From Thiomicrospira aerophila AL3 (GTDB lineage: Bacteria; Pseudomonadota; Gammaproteobacteria; Thiomicrospirales; Thiomicrospiraceae): a DNA stretch of 64,000 bases. This document shows, in pieces, positions 36,335 to 45,452 of the stretch. Within the stretch, counting starts at the first letter, position 1. Each line of letters starts with the position of its first letter. The notes beneath the pieces are model-generated. The model had not been told where the DNA came from. It saw only the letters and a program-made list of their open reading frames with translations, and did not search any database. Made by a program: the position numbers and the translations under genes. The stretch lies in contig NZ_CP007030.1 in assembly GCF_000227665.2 (NCBI RefSeq), positions 1,984,001 through 2,048,000 on the forward strand. The letters are read 5' to 3'.

Positions 36335-36378
36335 TCAAAAAAACCGGCAACGCTGTTTCCAGCCTGCCGGTTTTTTTT
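36335..36378 (+). terminator. Intrinsic terminator after rpmE2
   Basis: AAAACCGGCA pairs with TGCCGGTTTT around an inner GCTG-TTTC-CAGC stem, followed by eight T residues. Confidence 0.88.
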
Positions 36379-36432
36379 ATTTTCAAACACCCTCCCTTGT
36401 TTTCAACGCTCAATTAGCTCTACAATGCTGTT

Positions 36433-37233
36433 ATGAAAACACTTGTTTCCCTTACCCTAATTTTAATCCTTGGCCTGAGTGGTTTAGTACGAGCGAGTAG
36501 CTGCGAACTCGATCCGCGGGATGAGATTACCTGGACGCAAGCACAAATGGCACTATCAGGTGATACCTTATTGGTTAATAATCGCCAGATTAGGCTGATT
36601 GGCATTCAAGCGCCGGCAATGGGCAACCCTAGTAATCGAAGCGATCCCCCACAACCCTTATCACGGCAAGCCCAACGCACGCTTAATCACTTCATTGCCA
36701 GCCATAACCTGGAAGTGGGTATTGTGTTTGATGAGCAAGCACAAGAAGCCTTTGGCCGCCTGCAAGCCCATGTGTTTTTACCCAATGGACAATTGCTAGC
36801 AGGCATTATGGCAGCTGAAGGCATGGCGTTAGCCATAGCTCCCCCCCCCAACCTTCGCTACCAGGCCTGCTTATTTAACCAAGAGCAACAAGCGCGCGCT
36901 GCTGAGCGAGGACTTTGGGAACTGCATCGCAACTCACCCGAGTTAAAGTTTCCGCTTGCCCAGAGCAGCCAACTAAGTGATTTAGATAATGGTTTTCGTA
37001 TCATCCGTGGCGAGGTGGTCAGTGTGTCGCGAACACGACGTCAATGGCAAATTAACCTAGACACGACCGGCATTCGTATTCCGCGTGCCGCTTGGTCTCA
37101 TTTCAACTGGGATCAAGTAAAAGCGCTAGAAGGCCAAACCATTGAGGCACGCGGAAATGGCTTTGTATTTCAAGGCGGGCTGTTCATGACCCTTGAGCAC
37201 CCCAACATGATTAATCTACTCAATCCCTATTAA
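36433..37233 (+). CDS. Secreted staphylococcal-nuclease-like (thermonuclease) protein
   Basis: This 266-residue protein has a signal peptide (MKTLVSLTLILILGLSGLVRA) and an SNase domain: QIRLIGIQAPAMG carries the metal-binding start, and FGRLQAHVFLPNGQLLAGIMAAEGMA is the core, with AAERGLWE at its end. The C-terminal 90 residues resemble an OB-like extension (IIRGEVVSVSRTRRQWQINL). It would cut nucleic acids in the envelope, or act as a binding domain. A CAGGCCTG is at 36862. Confidence 0.83.
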   Translation: MKTLVSLTLILILGLSGLVRASSCELDPRDEITWTQAQMALSGDTLLVNNRQIRLIGIQAPAMGNPSNRSDPPQPLSRQAQRTLNHFIASHNLEVGIVFDEQAQEAFGRLQAHVFLPNGQLLAGIMAAEGMALAIAPPPNLRYQACLFNQEQQARAAERGLWELHRNSPELKFPLAQSSQLSDLDNGFRIIRGEVVSVSRTRRQWQINLDTTGIRIPRAAWSHFNWDQVKALEGQTIEARGNGFVFQGGLFMTLEHPNMINLLNPY

Positions 37234-37305
37234 ACAGTCTTACCGTGACACCGGCCAGAATACAGGCTAAAATATCGCTTTTGAATTTTTATAAAGGCAG
37301 CCCCC

Positions 37306-38373
37306 ATGTCCGGATTGCAAAATGATCGTTTTCTTCGCGCCCTTCTTCGTCAACCGGTCGACCGCACCCCAGTATGGATGATGCGTCAAGCCGGTCGCTA
37401 TCTGCCTGAGTATCGTGCAACACGCGCACAGGCCGGATCGTTTATGGACTTATGCCGCAATGCGGAACTCGCCTGCGAAGTGACCCTGCAGCCGTTAGAG
37501 CGCTTTCCGCTTGATGCGGCGATTCTATTTTCCGACATCCTGACCATTCCTGATGCCATGGGTTTAGGCTTGCGCTTTGAAACGGGCGAAGGGCCGATTT
37601 TCGACAAGCCGGTGCGCAGCATGGCCGATGCTAAAAAGCTTTATGTGCCGGATATGGGCTCCGAATTGGGTTATGTGATGAATGCCGTCAGTACCATTCG
37701 CAAGGCATTAAATGGCCGTGTACCGCTAATCGGCTTCTCTGGTAGTCCTTGGACACTGGCTACCTATATGGTCGAAGGCGGCTCTAGCAAAACCTTCTCG
37801 AAAGTCAAAGCCATGATGTACGATGAGCCAGCGACCCTGCATCACATTTTGGACGTCTTGGCTGACTCGGTGATTGCTTACCTAAATGCCCAAATTGAGT
37901 CTGGTGCGCAAGCCGTGCAGGTGTTTGACACCTGGGGCGGCGTGTTAACGCCACGCGACTACAAGGAGTTCTCGCTCAACTATATGGCCAAAATTGTTGA
38001 TGGCTTAAAGCGTGAACATAACGGCGTGAAGATTCCGGTGATTCTATTTACCAAAGGCGGCGGTCAGTGGCTTGAAGCCTTAGCGGATACCGGTGCGGAT
38101 GCATTAGGCTTAGATTGGACAACCGATATTCACGACGCACGTCGCCGTGTGGGAGATCGCGTTGCACTGCAAGGTAATATGGATCCAAGTATGCTGTATG
38201 CATCACCTGCTCGCATTCGCGAAGAAGTCGCCAGCATCTTGTCACAGTATGGTCATGGCTCGGGTCACGTGTTTAACTTGGGTCACGGCATTCATCCCGA
38301 AGTGGATCCTGAACATGCCCGTGCCTTCATTGAAGCCGTGGTGTCATTAAGTCCAGCCTATCATCAGGCCTAA
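37306..38373 (+). CDS. hemE: HemE, uroporphyrinogen decarboxylase
   Basis: HemE decarboxylates uroporphyrinogen III to coproporphyrinogen III in haem synthesis. The 355-residue protein shows the N-terminal signature [32 protein letters not shown] and the second signature [31 protein letters not shown] closes it. Ordinary length. The gene is followed by a pair of CAGGCCTG palindromes that could act as a terminator. Confidence 0.97.
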   Translation: MSGLQNDRFLRALLRQPVDRTPVWMMRQAGRYLPEYRATRAQAGSFMDLCRNAELACEVTLQPLERFPLDAAILFSDILTIPDAMGLGLRFETGEGPIFDKPVRSMADAKKLYVPDMGSELGYVMNAVSTIRKALNGRVPLIGFSGSPWTLATYMVEGGSSKTFSKVKAMMYDEPATLHHILDVLADSVIAYLNAQIESGAQAVQVFDTWGGVLTPRDYKEFSLNYMAKIVDGLKREHNGVKIPVILFTKGGGQWLEALADTGADALGLDWTTDIHDARRRVGDRVALQGNMDPSMLYASPARIREEVASILSQYGHGSGHVFNLGHGIHPEVDPEHARAFIEAVVSLSPAYHQA

Positions 38374-38397
38374 CTTAATTAATACCTAGGCAATGAG

Positions 38398-38422
38398 CAG
38401 GCCTGCAGCGCGCAGGCCTGGC
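38398..38422. repeat. Paired CAGGCCTG palindromes between hemE and yggX
   Basis: GCAGGCCTGC - AGCGC - GCAGGCCTGG consists of two copies of the dispersed palindrome set 7 nt apart (38398-38405 and 38413-38420). The two arms can pair into a hairpin between convergent genes. It lacks a good T tract, so termination is only suggested. Confidence 0.6.
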
Positions 38423-38435
38423 TGATTAGATCGGT

Positions 38436-38705
38436 TTAAACGGGATTAAACTCTTTTGGCAATTCTACTTCTTGATCACTAAACAAAAACTTTTGCATTT
38501 CTTCTTGTAAAAAACTACGTGCTTTAGGATCCAAGCTCGACAAGCGATACTCGTTAATCAAAATTGTTTGCTGACCCAACCACTGTTTCCAAGCTTCTTT
38601 TGATACATTGTCAAACACCTTTTGACCTAGTTCACCTGGAAATGGCGCAAAATCCAATCCATCCATTTCTTGCTTTAACTTAACACACTGCACTCTTCTA
38701 GCCAT
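38436..38705 (-). CDS. yggX: YggX, probable Fe(2+)-trafficking protein
   Basis: This 89-residue protein has the YggX pattern: [46 protein letters not shown] and the C-terminal [10 protein letters not shown]. YggX protects iron-sulfur enzymes against oxidative damage and interacts with iron. It follows mutY by 15 nt; the mutY-yggX pair is conserved in gammaproteobacteria, and MutY has a [4Fe-4S] cluster. Confidence 0.95.
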   Translation of the reverse strand: MARRVQCVKLKQEMDGLDFAPFPGELGQKVFDNVSKEAWKQWLGQQTILINEYRLSSLDPKARSFLQEEMQKFLFSDQEVELPKEFNPV

Positions 38706-38720
38706 CTTTTGTCCCCTTAA

Positions 38721-39854
38721 TTAAATTAACTGTTCAGCCTTGCCTACTTGTAGTTGTTCGATGATCTGCCTAATCGGTGCTGGCAGGCCCAAAGTTAGCG
38801 CCTCGGCCACATCAAACCACCGCCCCGATGTGACCAGCGCCTCAGCATAAGGCGGCGGCGCCTCATTTACCTGTACCGGCGCTATCCTTGCTTGATCGTT
38901 CAACGTCACTTCTAACGGATAAATCATTAAATGATAATGACTAAAGCTATGTTTAAGACTAGGCCATTCTATCAAAGACTGAACCGACGACTCAAACTTC
39001 TCCAACATATCAAATTCTAATCCTCCAGCCTGCGCAAGCGGTGTTTCTGGTAGGCTATATAAACCGCCCCAAATACCGGAGGCTGGACGCGGTTGCAACC
39101 AAACTTGACCCAAGCTATTGCGTAAAATCCAGCAGCAGGCCTGCTTGGTCGCCAAGGTTTTTTTCGGTTTGGGTGTTGGGAAACGATGCACCGCACTCAT
39201 TTGCCAGGCCTGGCAGTCTTGCTGAATAGGGCATTGGCCACAACGCGGTTTGGAACGGGTGCAAAGAGTGGCACCTAAATCCATTTGCGCTTGCGTATAG
39301 TCTGCTAGTCGCGAACTAGGTACAGCCGCTAACAAGGCTTCGGCCTGCTGCCAAAGCTGTTGCTCAATTTTCTTTTCTCCCGGCCAGCCCTCTATCGCAT
39401 AGTAACGACTTAACACCCTTTTAACATTACCATCTAATATGGCATAGGGTTGGGCAAAGGCTTGCGCCAAAATCGCCGCTGCCGTCGAACGCCCAATCCC
39501 CGGCAAAGCTAAAATCGCATCATAATCCTGCGGAAACTGACCCTGATGCCGCGCCACAATCAACTGCGCCGCTTGATGCAAATTGCGCCCGCGTGCGTAA
39601 TAACCCAATCCAGACCAATGCGCCAATACCTCATCCTGAGTCGCAGACGCTAGAGTTTGTATGTCCGGAAAACGCTGCATAAAACGCTGATAATAGGGAA
39701 TGACCGTTTGAACCTGGGTTTGTTGCAGCATAATTTCCGACACCCACACATGGTAGGCCGTACGCGGCTGATGCCACGGCAAATCATGACGGCCATGTTC
39801 ATCAAACCAGGTTAACAACCGCTGTGCAAAACTCACTTTTGCCTCCAAGGACAA
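38721..39854 (-). CDS. mutY: MutY, adenine DNA glycosylase
   Basis: MutY removes adenine opposite 8-oxoguanine. The 377-residue protein shows [28 protein letters not shown] (about residues 17-45), Hh[16 protein letters not shown] with [16 protein letters not shown], and the cluster ligands [19 protein letters not shown]-terminal NUDIX-like domain recognises 8-oxoG ([14 protein letters not shown]). CAGGCCTG occurs at 39136 and 39205. Confidence 0.96.
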   Translation of the reverse strand: MSLEAKVSFAQRLLTWFDEHGRHDLPWHQPRTAYHVWVSEIMLQQTQVQTVIPYYQRFMQRFPDIQTLASATQDEVLAHWSGLGYYARGRNLHQAAQLIVARHQGQFPQDYDAILALPGIGRSTAAAILAQAFAQPYAILDGNVKRVLSRYYAIEGWPGEKKIEQQLWQQAEALLAAVPSSRLADYTQAQMDLGATLCTRSKPRCGQCPIQQDCQAWQMSAVHRFPTPKPKKTLATKQACCWILRNSLGQVWLQPRPASGIWGGLYSLPETPLAQAGGLEFDMLEKFESSVQSLIEWPSLKHSFSHYHLMIYPLEVTLNDQARIAPVQVNEAPPPYAEALVTSGRWFDVAEALTLGLPAPIRQIIEQLQVGKAEQLI

Positions 39855-39911
39855 GCTTCACTAAGTCGGTTATACTATCAAACTTTTCAACGGCTGCCAG
39901 AGAAGCGTAAC

Positions 39912-40655
39912 ATGACTGAACACCTTGCCTCCCCTTCACAGGATCCTAACCACGCATCAGATACGCCACAACCAGGCCTGGCACGTCGGATTAAAAGCTT
40001 TGTGTTACGCCAAGGGCGTATGTCCAAAGCGCAACAAGGCGCGTTAGAACGCATCTGGCCGCAATATGGCTTAGAGCCTGAGGGTGATCTGCTTGATTTA
40101 ACGCAGCTGTTTGGCCGCGACGCGCCCACCTATGTTGAAATCGGTTTTGGTATGGGCACCAGTCTGGCGCAAATGGCGGCAGATAATCCGGCACGAAATT
40201 ATATTGGCATCGAAGTGCATCGCCCCGGTGTTGGCGCGTTATGCAAACTGATTGAAGAACAGGGTTTAACCAATATTCGGATTTTTAACCACGACGCGAT
40301 TGACGTATTAGACAAGCGTATTCCGCTCAATAGTCTAGCGGGCGTGTATTTGTTTTTCCCCGATCCTTGGCACAAAGCGCGCCATAAAAAACGCCGCATC
40401 GTGCAGGCGGAATTTGCCGCCAAACTAGCACAACATCTTAAAAGCGGCGGCGAATTTCACATGGCAACCGATTGGGAAGATTACGCCCTGCACATGATGG
40501 AAGTCATGTCCGCCGCGCCCGACTACAGCAACGCCGCCGGAGAAGGTCAATACACCTCCCGCCCCGACTACCGCCCGCTCACCAAATTCGAACAACGCGG
40601 CCATCGTTTAGGACATGGCGTTTGGGATTTGATATTTGTTAAACAAAACAGATAA
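39912..40655 (+). CDS. trmB: TrmB, tRNA (guanine-N7-)-methyltransferase
   Basis: TrmB makes m7G46 in tRNA. The 247-residue protein has [15 protein letters not shown] (SAM motif), [34 protein letters not shown] and [11 protein letters not shown]; the end [17 protein letters not shown] is typical. It is divergent from mutY with about 57 nt between. The first 40 residues are a variable leader that contains a CAGGCCTG site at 39973. Confidence 0.96.
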   Translation: MTEHLASPSQDPNHASDTPQPGLARRIKSFVLRQGRMSKAQQGALERIWPQYGLEPEGDLLDLTQLFGRDAPTYVEIGFGMGTSLAQMAADNPARNYIGIEVHRPGVGALCKLIEEQGLTNIRIFNHDAIDVLDKRIPLNSLAGVYLFFPDPWHKARHKKRRIVQAEFAAKLAQHLKSGGEFHMATDWEDYALHMMEVMSAAPDYSNAAGEGQYTSRPDYRPLTKFEQRGHRLGHGVWDLIFVKQNR

Positions 40656-40719
40656 CATCACTAAGCTAAAAAGTTCATGCTAGTATTTGTCATAAATAAT
40701 CCAGACTAGGGGTTCAATT

Positions 40720-41259
40720 ATGAAAGGCATGGTATTTACCGAATTTTTAGACATGGTGGAAGAAAAGTTCTCAGCGGATATGGTTGATGACATCATAGAC
40801 GACACCAACCCGCCTTCAGGTGCCGCCTATACCGCAGTTGGCACCTACGATCATAATGAACTCGTTAATATGGTCACCGCTTTATCTAAGCGCACAGAAA
40901 TTCCTGCAGACACGCTAGTAAAGATATTTGGTGAACATGTGTTTAGTAAGTTTGCTACCAGCCATCAGCAGTTTTTAGTGGGTGTACCTAATGCACTGGC
41001 TTTTCTTGCTGGCATTGAAGATATTATCCATGCTGAAGTCATCAAACTCTATCCAGATGCACAATTGCCCAAATTTAAATGTACTTTTATTGATGATGCT
41101 ACTTTAGTGATGGACTATCAATCGCCCCGGCATTTTGCAGATTTAGCCGAAGGCCTTATTAAAGGTTGTGGCAAGCACTTTGGTGATACACTTTCCGTTG
41201 ATCGAGACGATATCCACCAAGATCTTACTCGATTTACAGTCCGTCGTTTCAATGCATAA
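40720..41259 (+). CDS. H-NOX haem nitric-oxide/oxygen-binding sensor
   Basis: H-NOX proteins bind NO (sometimes O2) at haem and control a partner enzyme. The 179-residue protein has the start [18 protein letters not shown], the proximal His region in the middle helix ([23 protein letters not shown]; His near residue 105) and the porphyrin-clamp motif YQSPR (YxSxR). The stop overlaps the next kinase gene (TAATG). It probably inhibits or activates that kinase when NO is bound. Confidence 0.93.
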   Translation: MKGMVFTEFLDMVEEKFSADMVDDIIDDTNPPSGAAYTAVGTYDHNELVNMVTALSKRTEIPADTLVKIFGEHVFSKFATSHQQFLVGVPNALAFLAGIEDIIHAEVIKLYPDAQLPKFKCTFIDDATLVMDYQSPRHFADLAEGLIKGCGKHFGDTLSVDRDDIHQDLTRFTVRRFNA

Positions 41260-42566
41260 TGGTCGCTGAAAGAGAACCCCAACCAAGTGACATTACTAGT
41301 CGCTTAACGCGTAGGCTAGAGCGTGAAAAAAAAGCACGCAAAGAAGCGGAGCGCTTACTTGAAGAAAAAAGCTTAGCTCTTTACAAGTCTAACCTTGCCC
41401 TACAACAACAAACCAACAGTCTTGAACAAACCGTTTTAGAAGCGACCCAAGAGCTACGCAACGCCCTCCAACGAGCTGAAACGGCAGCGCAAGTGAAAAG
41501 TGAGTTTTTGGCTAATATGAGCCATGAAATTCGGACACCCATGAATACGATTGTGGGCATGTCACATTTGGCACTCAAAACGGTTCTTGATGATAAGCAG
41601 CGTGACTATATTGAAAAAATAAAAACTTCTGCAGATGGATTACTAAAAATAATTAGTGATATTTTAGACTTCTCTAGCATTGAAGCCGGAACTCTCGATG
41701 TTGAAAAGACTGAGCTTAATATTCCTGGCCTAGTTCAAGAAGCTATGTTACAGGCAACTTCAACCGCTCGAACTAAAGGCTTGGACATTCTAGTCGAAAT
41801 CAGCCCTGAATTGCATGGTACTGATGCGTTATGCTATTTGGGAGATGCGCTTAGAATCAATCAAGTGTTAATCAACCTCCTTAATAATGCAGTCAAGTTT
41901 ACCGAGCAGGGGCATATTAAGATCCAAGTCAATTTTAACGCTAATACGAGTATGCTGGTGTTTGATGTAGAAGATACTGGCATTGGCATAGATAAGGATC
42001 AAATGCACAAACTTTTTAGCGCATTTTCGCAAGCCGATGCCAGTACTACTCGAAAATATGGTGGCACAGGGTTAGGTTTGGCTATATCAAGGCATCTGGC
42101 CCGATTAATGCAAGGCGATATCGAAGTTTCTAGCATACCCGGACAGGGTAGCCGGTTTCGCTTTACCGCTCATGTGCAGAGAAAGAAGACCACAAAGCAG
42201 ACGCCTAATACGCATGAATTTCAAACAGTTCAAGCCGATCTAACGCATCAGCAGACGCTGATTGATAGTGGCAACCTCGTTAACCACCAGATTGCACGCG
42301 AATTGTTAGCTCATACAAATGAACAAGTTATGTACGAAGATGTTGGCACAACACAAGAGTTTGATGAAAAACAATGGTTTAACGTTTTAAAAAACTTTAA
42401 TGATCTTTTAAACGATTTTAGTGCGGCTGCATTAGATGAATTTACGCAGCAAAAGCATTACTTTGAACACTACCTTTCTCCAGATAAAGTGCAACAAATT
42501 CAGACATCGCTTGAAAATTTTGACTATGACAAAGTCCAAGACCTACTGCCCCAAACAGCTAGCTAA
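41259..42566 (+). CDS. H-NOX-associated histidine kinase (HnoK-like)
   Basis: This 435-residue soluble kinase has a coiled-coil start (residues 10-70), HisKA with [12 protein letters not shown] and an HATPase with [17 protein letters not shown] and [18 protein letters not shown]. No receiver domain is complete. Residues about 340-365 read like the first strand and helix of a receiver ([12 protein letters not shown]), and the last 70 residues match the C-terminal module of the hybrid kinase at 51868-55986. Output is probably to a receiver elsewhere. Confidence 0.9.
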   Translation: MVAEREPQPSDITSRLTRRLEREKKARKEAERLLEEKSLALYKSNLALQQQTNSLEQTVLEATQELRNALQRAETAAQVKSEFLANMSHEIRTPMNTIVGMSHLALKTVLDDKQRDYIEKIKTSADGLLKIISDILDFSSIEAGTLDVEKTELNIPGLVQEAMLQATSTARTKGLDILVEISPELHGTDALCYLGDALRINQVLINLLNNAVKFTEQGHIKIQVNFNANTSMLVFDVEDTGIGIDKDQMHKLFSAFSQADASTTRKYGGTGLGLAISRHLARLMQGDIEVSSIPGQGSRFRFTAHVQRKKTTKQTPNTHEFQTVQADLTHQQTLIDSGNLVNHQIARELLAHTNEQVMYEDVGTTQEFDEKQWFNVLKNFNDLLNDFSAAALDEFTQQKHYFEHYLSPDKVQQIQTSLENFDYDKVQDLLPQTAS

Positions 42567-42644
42567 TTGTTATACTGAACAACTAGGCCTGGTTGTCATC
42601 TAAAATCACCCTTTAATTTACAGACTTCGTTATTAAGGTTACCC

Positions 42645-45446
42645 ATGTCCCACACCGATTCTGCTCCGATTATTCTTGTTGATGGTTCGTCTTATTTATT
42701 CCGCGCGTTTCATGCGCTGCCGCCTTTGACCAATAAAGATGGTCACCCGACCGGCGCGATTTATGGTGTCACCAATATGATTGGCAAGCTGTTGGAAACC
42801 TATCAACCGGAATTTATGGCGGTGGTGTTTGATGCCAAGGGCAAAACCTTCCGCAACGATCTTTATCCCGAATACAAAGCCCATCGCCCACCCATGCCGG
42901 ATGATTTACGAGTCCAAATCGAGCCGATTCATCAGATTGTCAAAGCCCTGGGCTTACCGTTGCTGGTGATTGAAGGCGTGGAAGCTGATGACGTGATCGG
43001 CACGCTGGCGGTGCAAGCCACCCAAGCCCAGCGCGATGCGTTGATTTCAACCGGCGACAAAGACATGGCACAATTGGTGAATGAACATATCACCCTGATT
43101 AACACCATGAACAATACCCTGATGACACAGGATAAGGTGGTGGAAAAGTTTGGCATTCGCCCTGATCAAATTATTGATTACTTGGCGCTAATGGGCGATA
43201 GCTCGGACAATATTCCCGGCATTCCCAAGTGCGGACCGAAAACCGCCGTGAAATGGCTCACCGCTTATGACACGATGGATAACTTGATTGCCCATGCCAA
43301 TGACATCAAAGGCAAAATAGGCGAAACCCTGCGTGAGCATATTCCGCATTTGCCCTTGTCGCGCACCTTAACCACCATTCGCACCGATTGTGAGTTGCCG
43401 ATTAATCTGCCGGATTTAAAACGCGATGAAGCCGATATTGAAACGCTTAAAACCCTGTTTGCCGAATATGAATTTAAAAACTGGCTGAAACAGTTGGAAG
43501 ACGGTCAATTGCCGTTTAGCAAACAGGTCAATCACCATGCTAAACCTGCGCCGAAAAACGCGGCAAACATTGACAATACACCATCACCAGGCCTGGTAAC
43601 AAGCACTAGGCCAACCCAAACCTTTGAATCAGCCGACTATCAAACGATTCTTGACGCGACTAGCCTCGACAACTGGCTTAATAAACTCCAACAAGCCGAA
43701 CTGTTTGCGTTGGATACGGAAACCACTGCGCTTGAGCCCATGCAAGCGCAATTGGTCGGACTGAGTTTTGCGCTAGAACAAAACGGCAAAATCGAAGCCG
43801 CCTATTTGCCGCTGAAACATGATTATGACGGTGCTCCGACTCAACTTGATTTTGAGGCTACCCTCGCCAAACTTAAACCGCTGCTGGAATCTGACACGCC
43901 GCAAAAAATCGGCCAAAATCTCAAATACGACTGGCATATCCTCGCTAATCACTGCATTCAATTGCGCGGTATCGCGTTTGATACCATGCTTGAATCCTAT
44001 GTGCTTAATTCGGTGGCGACGCGCCATAATATGGACGATTTAGCGCAACACTATTTGCACAAAACTACAATTAAATTTGAAGACATTGCCGGCAAGGGCA
44101 AGGCGCAAAAAACCTTTAACCAAATTGAACTCGACCAAGCCGCGCCCTATGCGGCGGAAGATGCCGATATTACTCTGCAATTGCATCAAACCCTTTATCC
44201 GCAACTGACCGATCAACCGGGCCTGGTACCGGTTTTAAACGACATAGAAATGCCACTCTTGCCGGTATTGGCAAAAATGGAACGCCACGGCATGCTCATC
44301 GACAAAGACCTACTGAAAATTCAAAGCGGCGAACTGGCGGAAAAAATTAATCTGTTAGAAGAAGAAGCCTACCGCCTTGCCGGACAAGAATTTAACCTCG
44401 GTTCACCCAAGCAACTGCAAGACATTCTATTCGAGCAGTTGGGGCTACCGGTCATCAAAAAAACGCCAAAAGGCGTGCCCTCCACCGCCGAACCTGTATT
44501 GGCGGAGCTGGCAGAACAAGGCCATGAACTGCCCAAAGTGATTACTCAACACCGCAGCCTAGCCAAACTCAAATCCACCTACACCGATGCGCTACCCAAG
44601 CAAATTCATCCCGACACTGGGCGCGTGCATACCTCTTACCAACAAGCCGTCGCCTCGACCGGACGCTTGTCGTCCACCGAACCGAATTTGCAGAACATTC
44701 CGATTCGCACCGCCGAAGGGCGTCGCATTCGCCAAGCGTTTATCGCCAGGCCTGGTTATCAACTGCTGGCCGCCGACTATTCACAAATCGAATTGCGCAT
44801 TATGGCGCATCTGAGTGAAGACCCAGGCCTGGTGCAAGCCTTTGCCGAAGGGCGCGATATTCACCAAGCGACCGCCGCTGAAATTTTTGACATGCCGTTA
44901 GATGAAGTCACGCCCGAACAACGCCGCAGCGCCAAAGCAGTGAATTTCGGGCTAATTTACGGTATGTCAGCCTTTGGACTCGCCAATCAACTTGGCATAG
45001 ACCGTGGGCTGGCGCAGGCCTATATCGACCGTTATTTTGATCGTTATCCAGGCGTGAAAACCTATATGAACACCACCAAGGCCGATGCCGAATATTATGG
45101 CTATGTCGAAACCCTGGCCGGACGGCGTTTTTATCTGCCGGACATTAAAGCACGCGGACCGCGCAAACAACATGCCGAACGCACCGCGATCAACGCGCCG
45201 ATGCAAGGCACGGCAGCGGATATTATTAAAAAGGCAATGATTCGCTTAGATCAATGGATTGAGCACAGTGAGTTAGATATTCGGATGCTAATGCAGGTGC
45301 ACGATGAATTGGTGTTTGAAGTCAAAACCGAACAACTTGAACAGGCCAAACCGGAGATCAAGCGCATTATGGAAAGCGCGATGCCACTCAGCGTGCCGTT
45401 AATTGTAGAAATCGGCGATGGCGATAACTGGGACCAAGCGCATTAA
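42645..45446 (+). CDS. polA: PolA, DNA polymerase I
   Basis: The 933-residue repair polymerase has three domains: 5'-3' exonuclease (DGSSYLFRAFHALPPL, STGDKDMAQLV, GDSSDNIPGIP), 3'-5' exonuclease (FALDTETTALEPM, IGQNLKYDW) and the polymerase core (AADYSQIELRIMAH, RRSAKAVNFGLIYGMS, QVHDELVFEV). The exonuclease ligand Asp-x-Glu is present, so proofreading is likely intact. It follows the H-NOX/kinase pair with a 78-nt gap. CAGGCCTG sites at 43588, 44747 and 44824. Confidence 0.97.
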   Translation: MSHTDSAPIILVDGSSYLFRAFHALPPLTNKDGHPTGAIYGVTNMIGKLLETYQPEFMAVVFDAKGKTFRNDLYPEYKAHRPPMPDDLRVQIEPIHQIVKALGLPLLVIEGVEADDVIGTLAVQATQAQRDALISTGDKDMAQLVNEHITLINTMNNTLMTQDKVVEKFGIRPDQIIDYLALMGDSSDNIPGIPKCGPKTAVKWLTAYDTMDNLIAHANDIKGKIGETLREHIPHLPLSRTLTTIRTDCELPINLPDLKRDEADIETLKTLFAEYEFKNWLKQLEDGQLPFSKQVNHHAKPAPKNAANIDNTPSPGLVTSTRPTQTFESADYQTILDATSLDNWLNKLQQAELFALDTETTALEPMQAQLVGLSFALEQNGKIEAAYLPLKHDYDGAPTQLDFEATLAKLKPLLESDTPQKIGQNLKYDWHILANHCIQLRGIAFDTMLESYVLNSVATRHNMDDLAQHYLHKTTIKFEDIAGKGKAQKTFNQIELDQAAPYAAEDADITLQLHQTLYPQLTDQPGLVPVLNDIEMPLLPVLAKMERHGMLIDKDLLKIQSGELAEKINLLEEEAYRLAGQEFNLGSPKQLQDILFEQLGLPVIKKTPKGVPSTAEPVLAELAEQGHELPKVITQHRSLAKLKSTYTDALPKQIHPDTGRVHTSYQQAVASTGRLSSTEPNLQNIPIRTAEGRRIRQAFIARPGYQLLAADYSQIELRIMAHLSEDPGLVQAFAEGRDIHQATAAEIFDMPLDEVTPEQRRSAKAVNFGLIYGMSAFGLANQLGIDRGLAQAYIDRYFDRYPGVKTYMNTTKADAEYYGYVETLAGRRFYLPDIKARGPRKQHAERTAINAPMQGTAADIIKKAMIRLDQWIEHSELDIRMLMQVHDELVFEVKTEQLEQAKPEIKRIMESAMPLSVPLIVEIGDGDNWDQAH

Positions 45447-45452
45447 TAAGTC

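Noticed and set aside
38398-38422. Palindromes as insertion-sequence ends
   Set aside because: No transposase or target duplication; the word is dispersed across genes.
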